This document shows, piece by piece, positions 1-11,463 of a DNA stretch of 64,000 nt (within the stretch, counting starts at the first letter, position 1; the number at the start of each line of letters is the position of its first letter). A program made the translations under genes and the position numbers. Origin of the DNA: Phaffia rhodozyma (Eukaryota; Basidiomycota; Tremellomycetes; Cystofilobasidiales; Mrakiaceae); contig JACGZH010000011.1 in NCBI GenBank assembly GCA_014706385.1, positions 744,001-808,000 on the forward strand. The letters run 5' to 3'. The notes beneath the pieces are model-generated. The model had not been told where the DNA came from. It ran no database searches and saw nothing but the letters and a program-made list of their open reading frames with translations.

Positions 1-274
1 TTTGTCATTCGCTTCTCTCTAGACACTTTTGATCGTGAAATACATCTTGCCGGATTATCCATCCGAGTACCATTATTATGGAATATCGACCGTCGTTCAG
101 AACGTGGGGATCATGTTGAGTAGTGTGGTCCTCTGGTTGGCACAGATGGCTGGGGATGGAGAGTATGAGTGGGTGGTTTTTGTTTCCTCTTTTCTGTTTG
201 TTCTGTCACCAGTCATTAGATGTCTGATCTTGTTCTGTTTGCCAATTTTGTGCAGGTACAACATCAACCTCTAG
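1..274 (+). CDS. 3' end of an unrecognised, probably membrane protein (partial)
   Basis: Only the last two exons lie in the window. An acceptor at 21-22 opens an exon (23-168) that reads into a hydrophobic stretch (ISTVVQNVGIMLSSVVLWLA), and a 3' exon (256-274) adds the tail YNINL and a TAG stop. The intron 169-255 has a GTGGGT donor and a CAG acceptor, and the reading phase is kept. The hydrophobic segment of about 20 residues near the C terminus suggests a transmembrane helix, so a transporter or other integral membrane protein is likely. I do not recognise the family. The gene starts left of the window. Confidence 0.5.
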
Positions 275-499
275 TCTGAGGGGTTTGGGTCTTCTAATTC
301 TCACATAATTCTTTCCTTTTAAACGCACAACAACTTTGATCAAGATTCATGCTGCTTGTGTGAAGATTCCAGCGAAAGCGAGCGAGGGTCGTTCCGAACA
401 AACGAAAGACAGGGTCATATGAAAGAAAGATGATCAGGAAGAAATGGACAGTCGACTCGAAAGGGAAAAATGATAACAATCACAAGAGTTTCAAAAAGC

Positions 500-1778
500 T
501 CATGGTATTAATTTCCTGTCCTTCCCGATCAACTCTTTCGAGATCCTCTTGACCTGCTTGTCCCACACATCGAGCCAGCCTGCTTTCTTGTCAATTTCCT
601 CCTTTGCCAAACCCTGCAAGTCGGCACGGACGCAGGCGCTCAGATCAAGGCATGTCTTTTCTAGACACGCGATTGAACTTTGGATGTCGGGTAGTGTTTG
701 AGGGGAGTATAATGCAGAGACAAGGGTGTCCTGTGCGGTGAGCAGGGATTTAGAGAGCGCAGGAAGCGAGGAGAGTGAATCGGCCGATAAGGTTGGGAGA
801 AGGTGGGTTTTGAGTATGTTTGTATGTAACAAAGATGGGAACCGAAGCAGGGGTAGAATCTGGTTGTGTGTATAACATCCGGCAACAGAGATTCGAGAGT
901 TAGGGTTGATTTTCATGGCCAATGCAATTATAGGAAGGCAAAGGAAAGTATAGCAGAAGAGAAGAAGAAGGAGGGCCCACCAAGTTGATTCGATCCCGCT
1001 CCTGAGAGGTCATTGGAGTCTCGGTGGATTTCTTTCCTAAGGATAGATCCCCCATCAAGCCTCCCCAGTCATCATCATTATCATCATCATCATCATCATC
1101 TTCGTCCTCGCTTCCTTCATCACCAGACAAACGATCTGCGTCTATCGACTCGATGATCTCTCTCAGTTCCAACTCTCCATCTTTGAGCTGATCACCGTGT
1201 ATTTTCCATGTCTTGACAAGACTCTGAATCTCTGAGGCCGAGAGAGAGCGCGTGGCTGTATCTATGGCGGAAAATACCGCTCGGACGTCGATCAGGTAGT
1301 CGGCTTGCCCACCTAGCTGAGCGGCGTTCTCCTTCTCAGACTCGGCGGCGCGATCGGAAGACGAAGGGAACATCCTGAATTGGTAACCACGGATAGAAGC
1401 TTGCAGTGCAAGCTGAACGTCATCCATTGCGCTCTTCCATTCTTTCTCTAGTTCGGACGGACCAAAGGCCGAACGGCTGCCGGTGCCGTTGTCGTCATTG
1501 CCGACCTGGTCGAGCAACCAGCATACTTTTGTCCAGTCTGTCGTGAGCTTGTTGAGTGAGGATAGGGCTGCGTATGGCGTCGGTGGGGTCTTTCCTATGG
1601 CCAGGGCGAGTGAAGTCGTGTGCGACTTGAGTAAAGCGAGGAGGGAGAGCAAGTCCTGGTGCAGGGTCTCTGTGCTTGGTCTTGTCAGACCCGTACTCGA
1701 CGTCGGCTGGACCGGTGAGGTCAGCACGACCAATGTGGATTGAAGGGCTGAAGAAAGCACGAAAAGACGGTCAAACAT
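500..1778 (-). CDS. GCIP / cyclin-D1-binding protein 1-like protein
   Basis: Two exons are clear: 981-1778 and 500-859, joined in phase 0 across a GTGGGC donor and a CAACCAG acceptor, giving roughly 385 residues. The protein is mostly helical. It has an N-terminal helical half, a very acidic segment (a D/E run near residues 220-240, encoded by a TCATCA-type repeat at about 1075-1100), and a C-terminal helical half ending in KELIGKDRKLIP. This layout resembles the Grap2/cyclin-D-interacting (GCIP, CCNDBP1) family; that is recognition by overall style, not by a diagnostic motif. The ATG at 1778 is the simplest start, but a better start context exists upstream at 2049 with tiny exons between (see findings). 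Confidence 0.55.
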
Positions 1779-3961
1779 AAAATCGTGGGTTGAAAGAGCG
1801 AAGGGAAGAACGACCGGGAGTCATTTCGCAACGTACCCTCTCTGAGGTCTGTTTTGTCAATCGAGGTGTGGGGTTGGATTTATGAGGTTCGAAACAAAAG
1901 ATGAAAATTAATAATGTACTTCGTATCGATACACAAAAGAGAGTATGATAAACTGATAGAAGGATGCCTATGGTATGGCTTGAAAGCCTGTCGATACATG
2001 AGAGAGCGAACGACTTGCCTACCAGGTCCTGATCTTTTCCTTTCGACATCTTTTGTGGGTTGCAGTTCTGTTGGTGAGAAATATCTCGGAGGAAGAGACA
2101 CCGAGCGGCACATAGAAGGTAGTGAGTGCAGGCGTGAGCGTGTAACCATGGTGTCAGAGATGTGACTTGGATGCCACATGCACGTAACCTAAGATTCGCA
2201 GACCCTTCGTCACCTCAACTTCTCCTGCTTTTCCAACGCATCAACTTGCGATTATGGAGTAGTGCAGCGCGTGTGCTACCAGCACATCCTATGATCCATC
2301 TTTTCGTGAAATCATGTTCTGCGTTTTTCTTCATTGTCGCAATGTCCACATGGGATGTCTGTGGAGTCTGAGAATTAGATACAAGACGAGCTTCTTTTGC
2401 CATCCATAGCGTAGTCTCCGGAGCCTGGATCCTTTGCCAACTCCCTTGTTTCCCTTGTCCTCAGTCCCTATTATTCGTTCTGATGCTCCGTTATCGCGGT
2501 ATATCGATATTGATTCCTTGCGTCCCTGTCCTCGTCAACCGTATTCAGTAAGCCTGAATATTTCATCATCAATCCCGGAAATCATCGCGGGTCATGTAGG
2601 ATGAACCTTTTCTCTGTTTCCCCGTTCCCAGCACAGCTCGTGTTAGGAATCAGGATCAGGTATAACGTACGCGTACTGTGTACTCGCTTCTCTCGTTCAG
2701 CAGTTCATCATATCTTCCCATTCTTAATATGCTCCCTCTTTTCATCTTATGCGCTTGATAGTCCTACCTCCTTCCCGTTTCTCTCGATCAGCGATACACT
2801 TGCTTGGCGGTCTGTTGTTTGATGATCTCTTGCTTCATCATCCTCCAGCTTGACATTCCTCTGGTGGATAGTCTGGTAGTTTAGTAACCGAGTGGAAACC
2901 AGATTGCCACCCCTGCCTGGGTAGCACGCTTGAACAACATAAGACGAATGCTTGCGCGCTTCTCTTGATGCAGTTCTCCAAGTCAGGATCCTTCTCAACT
3001 ACCTCCTATCAGCTACGCCTGCCATTCAGTCACGTTTACGCTTGTCTCCTGAGATTTGAAAGTCTAAACTCATACGCTTGAACTTTCCTGGATAGTGACT
3101 AGTTTCAGTAAGCGCATTGTCACCTGTGTAGCTTAGGCTCTATACAGCTCATATCACAAACATATTGTCTCCTTACGTAAACACCACGTGACATGTGACG
3201 TCGATGCTTACAAACGGCTTACCAATCCATTCTGCCTTGACGTCAGAATGTCTGACAAAAATCTACCGGCCGGATATTTTTAGACGGATAGTCGTCCGCG
3301 TGCGGCTGATGGTCGGCGTCTCCTTGTTTAAGCCCGTGGAGGGGTTGAGAGATGAAAAGAGTGTTGAGAGTATTGGTGGTGGTGTTGGTGGTGGTGTTGG
3401 TGTTGGTGGCAGTAGTAGTGACAGTAGCGACATGGCAGCCGTGTCTGCAGTAGTATCAGCAGCAGTAGCAGCATGCTCACTGGATCTGCAACGAGAAGGA
3501 GGGGACCACAGAACGTGTACATAACAGAGGGCGGGAGAGGAGATATAAGGAAACTTTCACAGTAGAATAAGAAGTAAATTACAGAGATGCACTAGAAGAT
3601 GATAATCAGTCTTAGTCACCCATAGATCGTCGGCTTTTGCCGTGCCGCTGAGTAAATCAATTCTTGCCCCAACACCCAAAAAAAGTCAAATCAGGTACGA
3701 GCGCAAAATCGAATCACTCACTACCATCGTCGAGTCGCTTCATTGAGGGAGTGAGTTCTCTTTCTTTGTCTTCTTGCCTCTTCTTCTTCTTTGTTATTTT
3801 GCTTCTCCTTCTCCTTCTCATTCGATCCACTCTCTGCCTGCTTCTTTCACTCAACGTGGCCTTTTCGGTTCTTCTTAAGGTTGATCCATCCAAACGGTTT
3901 CTCCGAAGTTCTATCGACTTGTTTCACTAACACAGTACACACCAACAAGGAAAACAACCTA
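1779..3961. other. Long divergent intergenic/5' region
   Basis: About 2.2 kb between the divergent GCIP-like gene and the MFS transporter. I see no convincing gene. It may hold 5' exons of the GCIP-like gene near 1780-2050. It contains a CRE/E-box cluster at about 3185-3245 and low-complexity GTT/GGT and GCAGTA repeats at about 3365-3475. Pyrimidine-rich tracts just upstream of 3962 fit a fungal core promoter or 5' UTR. Confidence 0.5.
3185..3245. promoter_or_regulatory. E-box plus two CRE-like motifs
   Basis: CACGTG lies at 3185-3190, TGACGTC at 3196-3202, and the full palindromic CRE TGACGTCA at 3238-3245. In fungi such sites bind bHLH and bZIP (CREB/ATF, Atf1-like) regulators. They are about 720-780 bp upstream of the MFS transporter ATG. 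Function is inferred from motif spelling only. Confidence 0.4.
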
Positions 3962-6900
3962 ATGTCCTCGCCGACAACCACACTTCACAGCTCACCATCG
4001 TCCATACCGGCAGATATGCTCGGCCTTGCTCCCCCGCTCGCCAACGATCTCTCGTCCGCAGAAAAAGCCATGACTGGTCCGCCGACAGATTCCGATCATC
4101 CCGCTTTGATCAGAGACCATTTCGAGCACCACTACCATAAAGGAAACGACGACGAAAACGCTGATAGCTTTGCCCTCCGAAGACTACCCACCGTTAAAGA
4201 TATTCGAGCCGATTCAAAGCTCCTAGAGACTAGAAGACAGAGAACTAGAACTTTAAGTCAGAGCGGACGCCCAAAGGATCTTGCGCTCAACAGAGCACTT
4301 TCCAGGATATCGAATCCGTCAGTTAGATTCTATTCTATTCTTTCCCACTGCTCCCTTCCCGGCCTTTCATGGCCGAGGTCCTGTCATCCTCTTTGACACT
4401 GTCTCCTGTTACTCAATTCCGGGCTGCTGACCAAACGCTTATGTTTCTTTCCCTTCCCTTGTCTCTTGCCCTCCCTCTGCCTCTTTTCTCTGTCTGTTTC
4501 TCCCTCTTTCTAACAGACCCATCGTCGGACCGACCGGTGGAGTCTCCCTAGGCGACGGGGACGAATCCGGCCTTCCTCCTGTTCGTGACTCTGAAGAAGC
4601 TGACCGGAACGAGCGAGAGCGTATCGCCGAGATAGAGAAAGAAGGTTCGTCTGGTGACTCTCCGCTGTTCCTTGGATGTTTTTGTTTTCTTAGTCTTTTT
4701 TGTGTGGTCCGGAGACTCCATTGTCTTTATTCAAATCTCTTGGCCTCGCGACTTGCTGATTCCCAATCAAACGCTAATCCTTTTCATCAATTCCAACCAC
4801 CAGACAAAGACCATCAAGTCACTTGGGATGGTCCAGACGATAAGGCTAACCCAAAGGTCAGTTCCCTACAACGTCTTCACTCTCTCTTTTTCTGATCATG
4901 ATCTGATCTCGGGCTGATCCTGTTTTCTGTTAATAGAATTGGAGTGCAATCTACAGAGTACGCGCCCCGGACGATCATCCTTTTAACCTTTTGACCTCTT
5001 GGTCTTGCTGTTTTTGAAAAACATGCTAATCAGTTCTATATGATCTCAACCCGCTCTAGTGGATCCTGACGGTTCTGTCCGGTATCCTCGTGTTGAACGC
5101 AACATTCGCGTCCTCTGCCCCGTAAGTCGTCTCAGTCCACTCTCAATCCCTGGTCGGCGTTGCCTGAAAATTGCTCACATAATATTCTTACGAACCAAGC
5201 TCCGGAGTCATCTCTCAGATGATTGTCTATTTTGAATTTTCTCAAGAGGTAGCAACCCTATTGATTGCCATGTACGTCCTCGTTTTGGCTCCTCTTCATC
5301 CATCTTTCAAGCACCTGACTAGAATCAAATCGTCGCTATGTATCATCTTTGCTTCTCATCGAACAGCTTCGTCGCAGGTTACTGTGTCGGTATGTACATT
5401 CTTGTCTTCTAGGTTTTCGTCAAACGTCATCCTCGTCATAACACACTTCTCTCCCGACATCCTTCCTGTTCAGGTCCGCTACTCTGGGGACCTCTGTCCG
5501 AGACTTACGGCCGAAGGCCAACATTCTTGATTTCATTCTTTGTCTATTCTGCTTTCCAAATCGGTTGTGCCCTTGCCAAAAACACCGCTAGCATCTTGAT
5601 CTTCCGGTTCATCTCGGGATGTGAGTTTCTGTCGTTTAACTCAGCATTTTCCTCTCCAAACACGCAAGTCGGCTCAAAGCTTGTTGAAAACTCTTGCCTT
5701 TCCCTCCAGGTTTCGCCGCTTGTCCTCTGACGAACTCGGGAGCGTTGATCTCTGGTGAGTGGTAGTGTGGCTCTAAACAGTGCATGTAGCGGCTGTACTC
5801 AAACAAATATCTTGTTTCCAGACATCTGGGATGCCGACAGACGAGGTATCGCCCTCGCGTTCTTCTCCCTCGCTCCTTTCGCTGGACCAGCTCTTGGTAT
5901 GTCTATTGCCTTCCTTCCTCCACTTCATCTATATCATCTTCTCTTATCGACGAACACAACCATCTTTTTTCAATCTTAAATTTCCATCAAATCGTAGGTC
6001 CCATCGTCGGTGGTTTCATATCTACCGCCGGGGTCAGCTGGCGAGTGTTGTACTGGGTCCTGTTTGCTTTCGCCGGACTCTGTTTTGTCTTGTGCCTGTT
6101 CTTTATCCCGGAAACCTACGCTGTCAGTTCCCCTTCTTTGTTCACTTTCTTTTGTTTTGTTCTCTTCTTTAGGTCTTAAAGCGCACTTTGGCAGTTGTAC
6201 TGGTCTTTTCGAAGGAATCTTGAACATTCAAACCCTGGCTGACTCGTCCATCTCGCCCGCTTGTTTTACACATAACCAGCCCATCATTCTTGCTAAGAAA
6301 GCGAAAAAGCTCCGAAAGTCGAGCGGAGATGAAAACTACTACGCTCCCAGCAAGTCCTATCCACCTCTGATTTTCTCAAGGCGCGGATCTGTTTTCTGAC
6401 CTCTGCTTCATGATTGTTTCCATTGATTCAAAACATAATGTACCGAATTCAGTCGAAAGGTTGGACACTTCCGCCAAAGCACGAGTCAAAATGATCCTGG
6501 TCAAGCCGTTCGACATCCTTTTCAGAGAACCAATGCTGATGGCTGTCACGCTTTACATGAGTTTCGTCTACGGGATCCTCTATCTCTTGTGCGCACTTCC
6601 GTTTCCTTCTCTTCTCTGTCAAGTCTTTCAACAACGAAGAAATGACCGTTGATGAGAGACCCATTCTTTCTTCATTATCTAGATTCGAAGCATATCCTAT
6701 TGTGTTTACCCAGGGACACCATATGTCTGAAGGAATCTCTGGTCTTATGTTCTTGCCTCTCTTTATCGGTTTGTATATTTTGCTCTCTCTTCGGGTCTTC
6801 CCGCAATCCTCCTTCTGATTTTTCTATTCAATCTTTCCTTCTCCGTTTGCGCCCCATTTTTTTGTAGGTGGCATCTGTGCTGTGATCACCTACATCTTCT

Positions 6901-7834
6901 ACTTTAACAAGCGATACATTCGGATTCATCACAAGTACAGTCACATGGACCCCCCTCAACCCGTTCCCCCGGAGGTTAGATTAGAGATGGCCCTTATCGG
7001 GTCCTGGATGTTTGTGATTGCTCTCTTCTGGTTCGGTTGGACCAGTTTCCCTTCGATCTCGTACTGGTCCCCTTTGCTTGCCGGTACGTACCAAGCTGTC
7101 AAACAGTCTTCTTACTCGCATAGTCCTTTGTAACGTCGACGCTGACGCACGATCCGCTTCCTTCGTCAATATAGGTGGTATGCTCGGATGGGCAATCCTG
7201 TACTTGTTCCTCTCCTTGTTCAACTACATTATCGAGGTTTATCTCATGCACGCCGCCTCCGCCCTTAGTGCCACCACGGTCGTCCGATCGTTGTTTGGTG
7301 CTGGTTTCCCTCTGTTCGCCAGTATGTCGCCGTCTCTGTCTTATCGATAACGCCTCGAGTGGCTGTTCACCCTGCTGACCCTGTTGGTTTTCTTTTGGGT
7401 ATTCCTTGTTCATAACAGCTCAAGTTTGTCCATGTCTCTCGCTCAGCGTGTTTGTACAACCCGAGTTTCACTAACGTACAAACTCTTCTGTTCTGTTGTT
7501 GTTCTGCTTCTTTTTGATCATGTAGATGTTCGAGAAGCTAAATCCTAGATGGGCTGCTACCCTTCTTGGCTGTCTTGCTCTCTTATTGGCTCCTATCCCG
7601 ATCTTGTTTACGTGAGTGACTGTGCTTTTGTGTTCACCCATCTCGTCTCTCACAAAGTTTAGTACAAAAAAGATACTGACGGCTCGACCACTTTGCGCGT
7701 CTTCTCGTTGTCCAGTCGATATGGTATCGTCCTTCGAAAGAGATCCGTGTATTCGCCCTTTTCGTAATTCTTTCTCAGTCTCTTTCTACTTTCTTCCATC
7801 CTTTATATGCCTACGTAATCAAATTTTTCATTAG
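3962..7834 (+). CDS. MFS transporter, DHA1 polyamine/drug:H+ antiporter type
   Basis: Probable plasma-membrane proton antiporter of the TPO/FLU1-like DHA1 group, exporting polyamines or drugs. A long hydrophilic N terminus (about 120 residues in exon 1, 3962-4316) is followed by many short exons (for example 4517-4644, 4804-4857, 4938-4957, 5060-5121). The NWS motif precedes the first helix (WILTVLSGILVLNATFASS). The family signature WGPLSETYGRRP is at about 5475-5520 and FIPETYAP at about 6110-6280. LYMSFVYGILYLLFEAYP joins across the intron at 6589. Near the C terminus FATQMFEKLNPRWAATLLGC is completed by a 5-nt exon (7419-7423). The last exon is uncertain: an acceptor at about 7660 gives a stop at 7834, but other acceptors end slightly later. 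Specific substrate unknown. Confidence 0.85.
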
Positions 7835-8482
7835 AAAGGAAAAACCTCACACCTCCTTTCGATCCTCCTCTTTACCACAATTATTTATGGAAGCAAGTCC
7901 TTATTGATTTTCCTGGTCTTAATGCGTCTTTCGTTTACACGTCGTTTCTGTCTACAAAGGAATGGTATACCACAGTGTTTCTTGGACGTGTATGTGTCGG
8001 GAAGGAAGAAAGAGTCGAAATCAAATGAATTGGCTTTTTGGTATCCTCGTCGTTTCTTGAACTGTGGGTTACCGTTTGGGCTCATCGTACTCACGTCCTG
8101 CTCAAGATCACGATTCTATCAGGAGAATCCCTCGAGCCTGCAGCCAGATATTCGCAAGAAGAAACCCAATAGGGACTAGACAGGAGTCATCGAGATCAGA
8201 ATATAGTATACATACATATATATAGAAGAAGTGATAAGACAAAGACGCGACGGGATGCAAGAAAAGCGAAGTGATGAGAGTAGTCGATGGCGAATCACGA
8301 TGTAGATGAAAGAAAAGGATATTGATCGGAGGGGTATATATTAAGGATGGTGTTTGATAGAGCTCGATCGACTGGTATCAAAAGAGAAGGAAGAGAGAAG
8401 TAGGGGAAACCGAGAGAGAAAGAAGAAGGGAAGAGGTGAGGAAGAAACGAGGTGATAAACCCAGTATTGCAGACCGCTCTGC
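7835..8482. other. Convergent intergenic region
   Basis: About 650 bp between the ends of the MFS and SAP-protein genes. It probably holds both 3' UTRs; there is an AT-rich tract with TATACATACATATATATAG at 8208-8226. A possible alternative final MFS exon lies before 8180. No independent gene is seen. Confidence 0.4.
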
Positions 8483-10837
8483 TCACGACATCCACGGAGT
8501 CATCTCATCGCCAAACATTCTACCGAAAGTCTCCTTCTCGGTCCCAAACATCGTCTTCGGACCGGCCGGCGTCGGCGGAGCAATCTCTATGTTCTGGTTC
8601 AATCCAAGTCGTGCGTTGTGCGCTCCCGTGGCTGATAATGGGAGCGGAGTGACTCCCTCCTTGGTTGGCCCTTGCTTTGCCTTGGGTCGATATCGGTACG
8701 ATGGTCGGGGGGACGCCATCGGAGAGATCCAGAGCGGCGCGCCAGCAGGCGCGGGCGGGAGAAGAGACTGGACCGTTTGGCGCTCGAATGGAGAGAACGA
8801 CGGGTAAGAGATGGTATCGCTGGGCTGGCCGTCCTTGACGCCAGTCGCGCGCTGGGAGCCAGCTGTGCACTTGAGAGCGGAAGCCGCGGTCGGCTGTCGA
8901 CTCGAGGGAGCCGTCCTGGAGTAGTGGTTGTTGTCTTTTGGCTTCAAGGAGCCTGGGCGGAAGGCTAAAGGAAGTGGGGCAATAGATCTGGCAGACTGGC
9001 CTGTCACAAGCAGCGGTGTACGACAAACTTGAGGAGATGTCACTCCGGCGATGAGTGTTGAAGCAACCGGAGCGGATGTGTCGATGGTAGGGGCGATGAC
9101 AGGAGCAAAGGGAGATGCGATAGATGACTGAGTAGCCGATGATATAAGCGACGTATCATCCCTGCTAATCGTCCTTTCGGGTAAATCCTTCAAAAGACCC
9201 CCGACGGTGTTTGCGGCCATTCCACCCGTCACCAGACTGTCTATCTTTGATCGTTTCGGCCGATGGTCATCTAGAGCGGTTGCTACCGAAAAGACAGGCG
9301 GCGAGAAAAGAGGGAAAGAAGTCTTGAAGGAGGCCATAGAAGAAGGTGTAGAAGTGATCAGAGTCTCCCTGTCAACAGTGAAGTCGTTGGCAATCGAGAC
9401 AGAAGATATGAGTGCAGGGAAGCCGACCGTATCCCAAGCACGTTTACTCGAGATTTGATGTCTCTGTCCTCCGAGTCCCATAGATAGGTCAGAGAGAACC
9501 ATTGTTTCCACCTGAGGAGCATGCTTCTCAAAAATCTGGGCTGTCAGCTTGTCTTCCATCGCCTTGAGTCGACAAGCAACGGACTGTTCGATCTGCTCGA
9601 GGCGCGAATCAATCAACCTGTTCACCATCGCTTCAACGTCCCCTTTCTTGACAGACTCCTGTTCGGTCAGGTTACGCATCCGGTCGGAGACATCGATTCT
9701 TGAGCTGACAGACTTGATGGCGACATCGGTACGCTCCAAAGCATCATAGAAGCGTTGCATGTCCAGGTCGCTCTCTTCTTTTGTAGGCAAACTATGAATC
9801 TTAGCAGTGAGTTCGGTCAGAGCATCCCACACGGATCGAGGATCAACCAACGGCTGTGAGGATAGCATGACGGTTGAGTTCATGCATGTACATGCGGATG
9901 ATGATGGGAACAGAAGGCTGGTAATGTCGACTGATTCGAAGCAAGAGAGCAGATGTTAGCCTGGCGAAGAAGCGGCAGAGAGCTAAGAGCATTAATGTAC
10001 CTTCGTTAGGCTTCGAGGTCGACGTGGGATTTGACGTTGAGGTTAGCTCTGTGGTTGCTACCTTGATATTTTCTGTACCGGTGGGAAATTATCTGACGGT
10101 CAGCGATCAGGAGCATCTGTCTAGAGGGAAAGGAGGCCTTTCCGGCGGACTCACTATCGGGCGAACCTGCTTCGGCTCGCATGACCTCATCCTTTAACGC
10201 TTCATCACCGTCTGCCTTCCTATCAGACGTGGCCTCGTTCCAAGCGGTTGTAGACTCAATCAATGCGGGTTTCTCATGCCTCTGGGCGAGGACGTTCTTG
10301 ATTGACTTCGGGGCTTCCTTCTTTGGCCGAGCCTTATAAGAGGATGATCGTTTCCGAGAGACGATCCGCTTGGGAGAGACAGCTCGTTTCTGAAGCATGC
10401 CTTTCTGGCTCGCCTGTTTTGCCCAAGAGCTAGCAGTCGGTCGAAGAAGCCTAGAATTTAAGCTAGTCTTTCTACAAGCCATAAAGAGCAAGAGACAGCA
10501 AGCTGGGTGAGATAGGATTGATATTGATTGACGGAACCGGAGGCAGAAAGAAATAGCGGAGAAAGGTACAAACATTGAGGCAACATCCTCTCCGATAGTA
10601 TCGTAGTGATGAAGAATGAGGCCGATGAGAGTGTCAGTCTTTTGGTTTGCTCCTTTAATTCCGAGCGTCTATTTGTTCAGAAGGCAGGATAGTGAGTAAA
10701 AGAAAGAGAAGACAAACAAGGGGGCAGGCGGGAGCGATGATATCGACTAGAGCAAGTGTATAGTAGAGACCAACCTTGCACAACTTCTGGACATCCGTTC
10801 GCTTCAAGCTGTTCAGTTCGTTAGAGGTCAGCGACAT
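8483..10837 (-). CDS. SAP-domain, coiled-coil nuclear protein (unnamed)
   Basis: The ATG at 10837 starts an exon to about 10777 that joins an exon starting at 10668. Together they encode a SAP motif, LKRTDVQKLCKTLGIKG then TDTLIGLILHHY, a putative DNA-binding helix-extended-loop-helix at residues 10-45. A basic, Lys/Arg-rich region follows (exon to about 10160), then an exon ending TSTSKPNEG (about 10011-10074), then the long last exon (8483 to about 9950). The last exon starts with a coiled-coil region (DRMRNLTEQESVKKGDVEAM and onward), continues in Ser/Pro-rich disorder and ends in FGRMFGDEMTPWMS. The N-terminal SAP plus basic linker recalls NuSAP in layout, but I see no convincing homology. 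Likely a chromatin or spindle-associated protein; function unknown. Confidence 0.65.
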
Positions 10838-11368
10838 GACAGTCAGTTGATAGATAGATCAAAGTCGAGATGAGTGTGGGCGAGTATGGGCAAGGGTAGA
10901 CGATTCTAGCCGAGACGGATTAACGCAAGGTAAGTTGATTGGGTGAGTATTGACTGTAAGAAGGGCGACATCAGTCGATCAGTTGATCACTCATTGTTTA
11001 TATAGTATAGACGGGAAGCAAGAGAAAGTAGAGGTAAAAGCGGGAAGGATGGATGGTTCTTGTCGAGGTATGGTGAGGATGTCAAGCGGATAGAAAAATC
11101 AGGCGCGTCGTCTGCCGTCGCGTTGCAGTGAAGGCGACGTGGCCAGTTTGGACGCGCGTCAGAGCGGATAGATCATTTGGTTAAGCATGGCTATAAACTT
11201 GTCATAACGACAGAGCTAACGACGGACGTCAAGACCAGAAAACAACCCCCATGAGCGAGGAAAGAAGACGAGAAAAGAGAGCGACCAACCCGTCGCAGTC
11301 ACATCAACTTCAAGAGTGCTACTCCAGATTGATAACAACCAGGGTCGACTACAAAAACAAAAGAAACT
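10838..11368. other. Upstream region of the SAP-protein gene
   Basis: About 530 bp between the SAP gene start and the tRNA, holding the presumed promoter. No ORF or repeat stands out. Confidence 0.4.
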
Positions 11369-11463
11369 AGCCCCATGGGGGGGTCGAACCCCCAGCCTTC
11401 AGATGCCAACTGTCAAGTCGACTGGGTAAGAGTCTGACGCTCTACCGATTGAGCTAACAGGGC
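11369..11463 (-). tRNA. tRNA-Lys(CTT) with a 22-nt intron
   Basis: Read on the minus strand, the 7-bp acceptor stem GCCCTGT pairs with ATGGGGC (two G-T pairs). The D arm is AGCTC-loop-GAGC, and the anticodon stem is TCAGA/TCTGA with loop C-T-CTT-A-A, giving anticodon CTT (lysine). The T arm is GGGGG-TTCGACC-CCCCC. A 22-nt intron (11405-11426) follows position 37, the canonical site for nuclear tRNA introns. Box A (TAGCTCAATCGG) and box B (GGTTCGACC) are present. T-rich sequence follows the 3' end, as for Pol III termination. Confidence 0.93.

Noticed and set aside
3195..3524. 109-residue frame with Gly/Val and Ser/Ala runs
   Set aside because: Derived from GTT/GGT and GCA repeats in an upstream region; no homology or splice signals.
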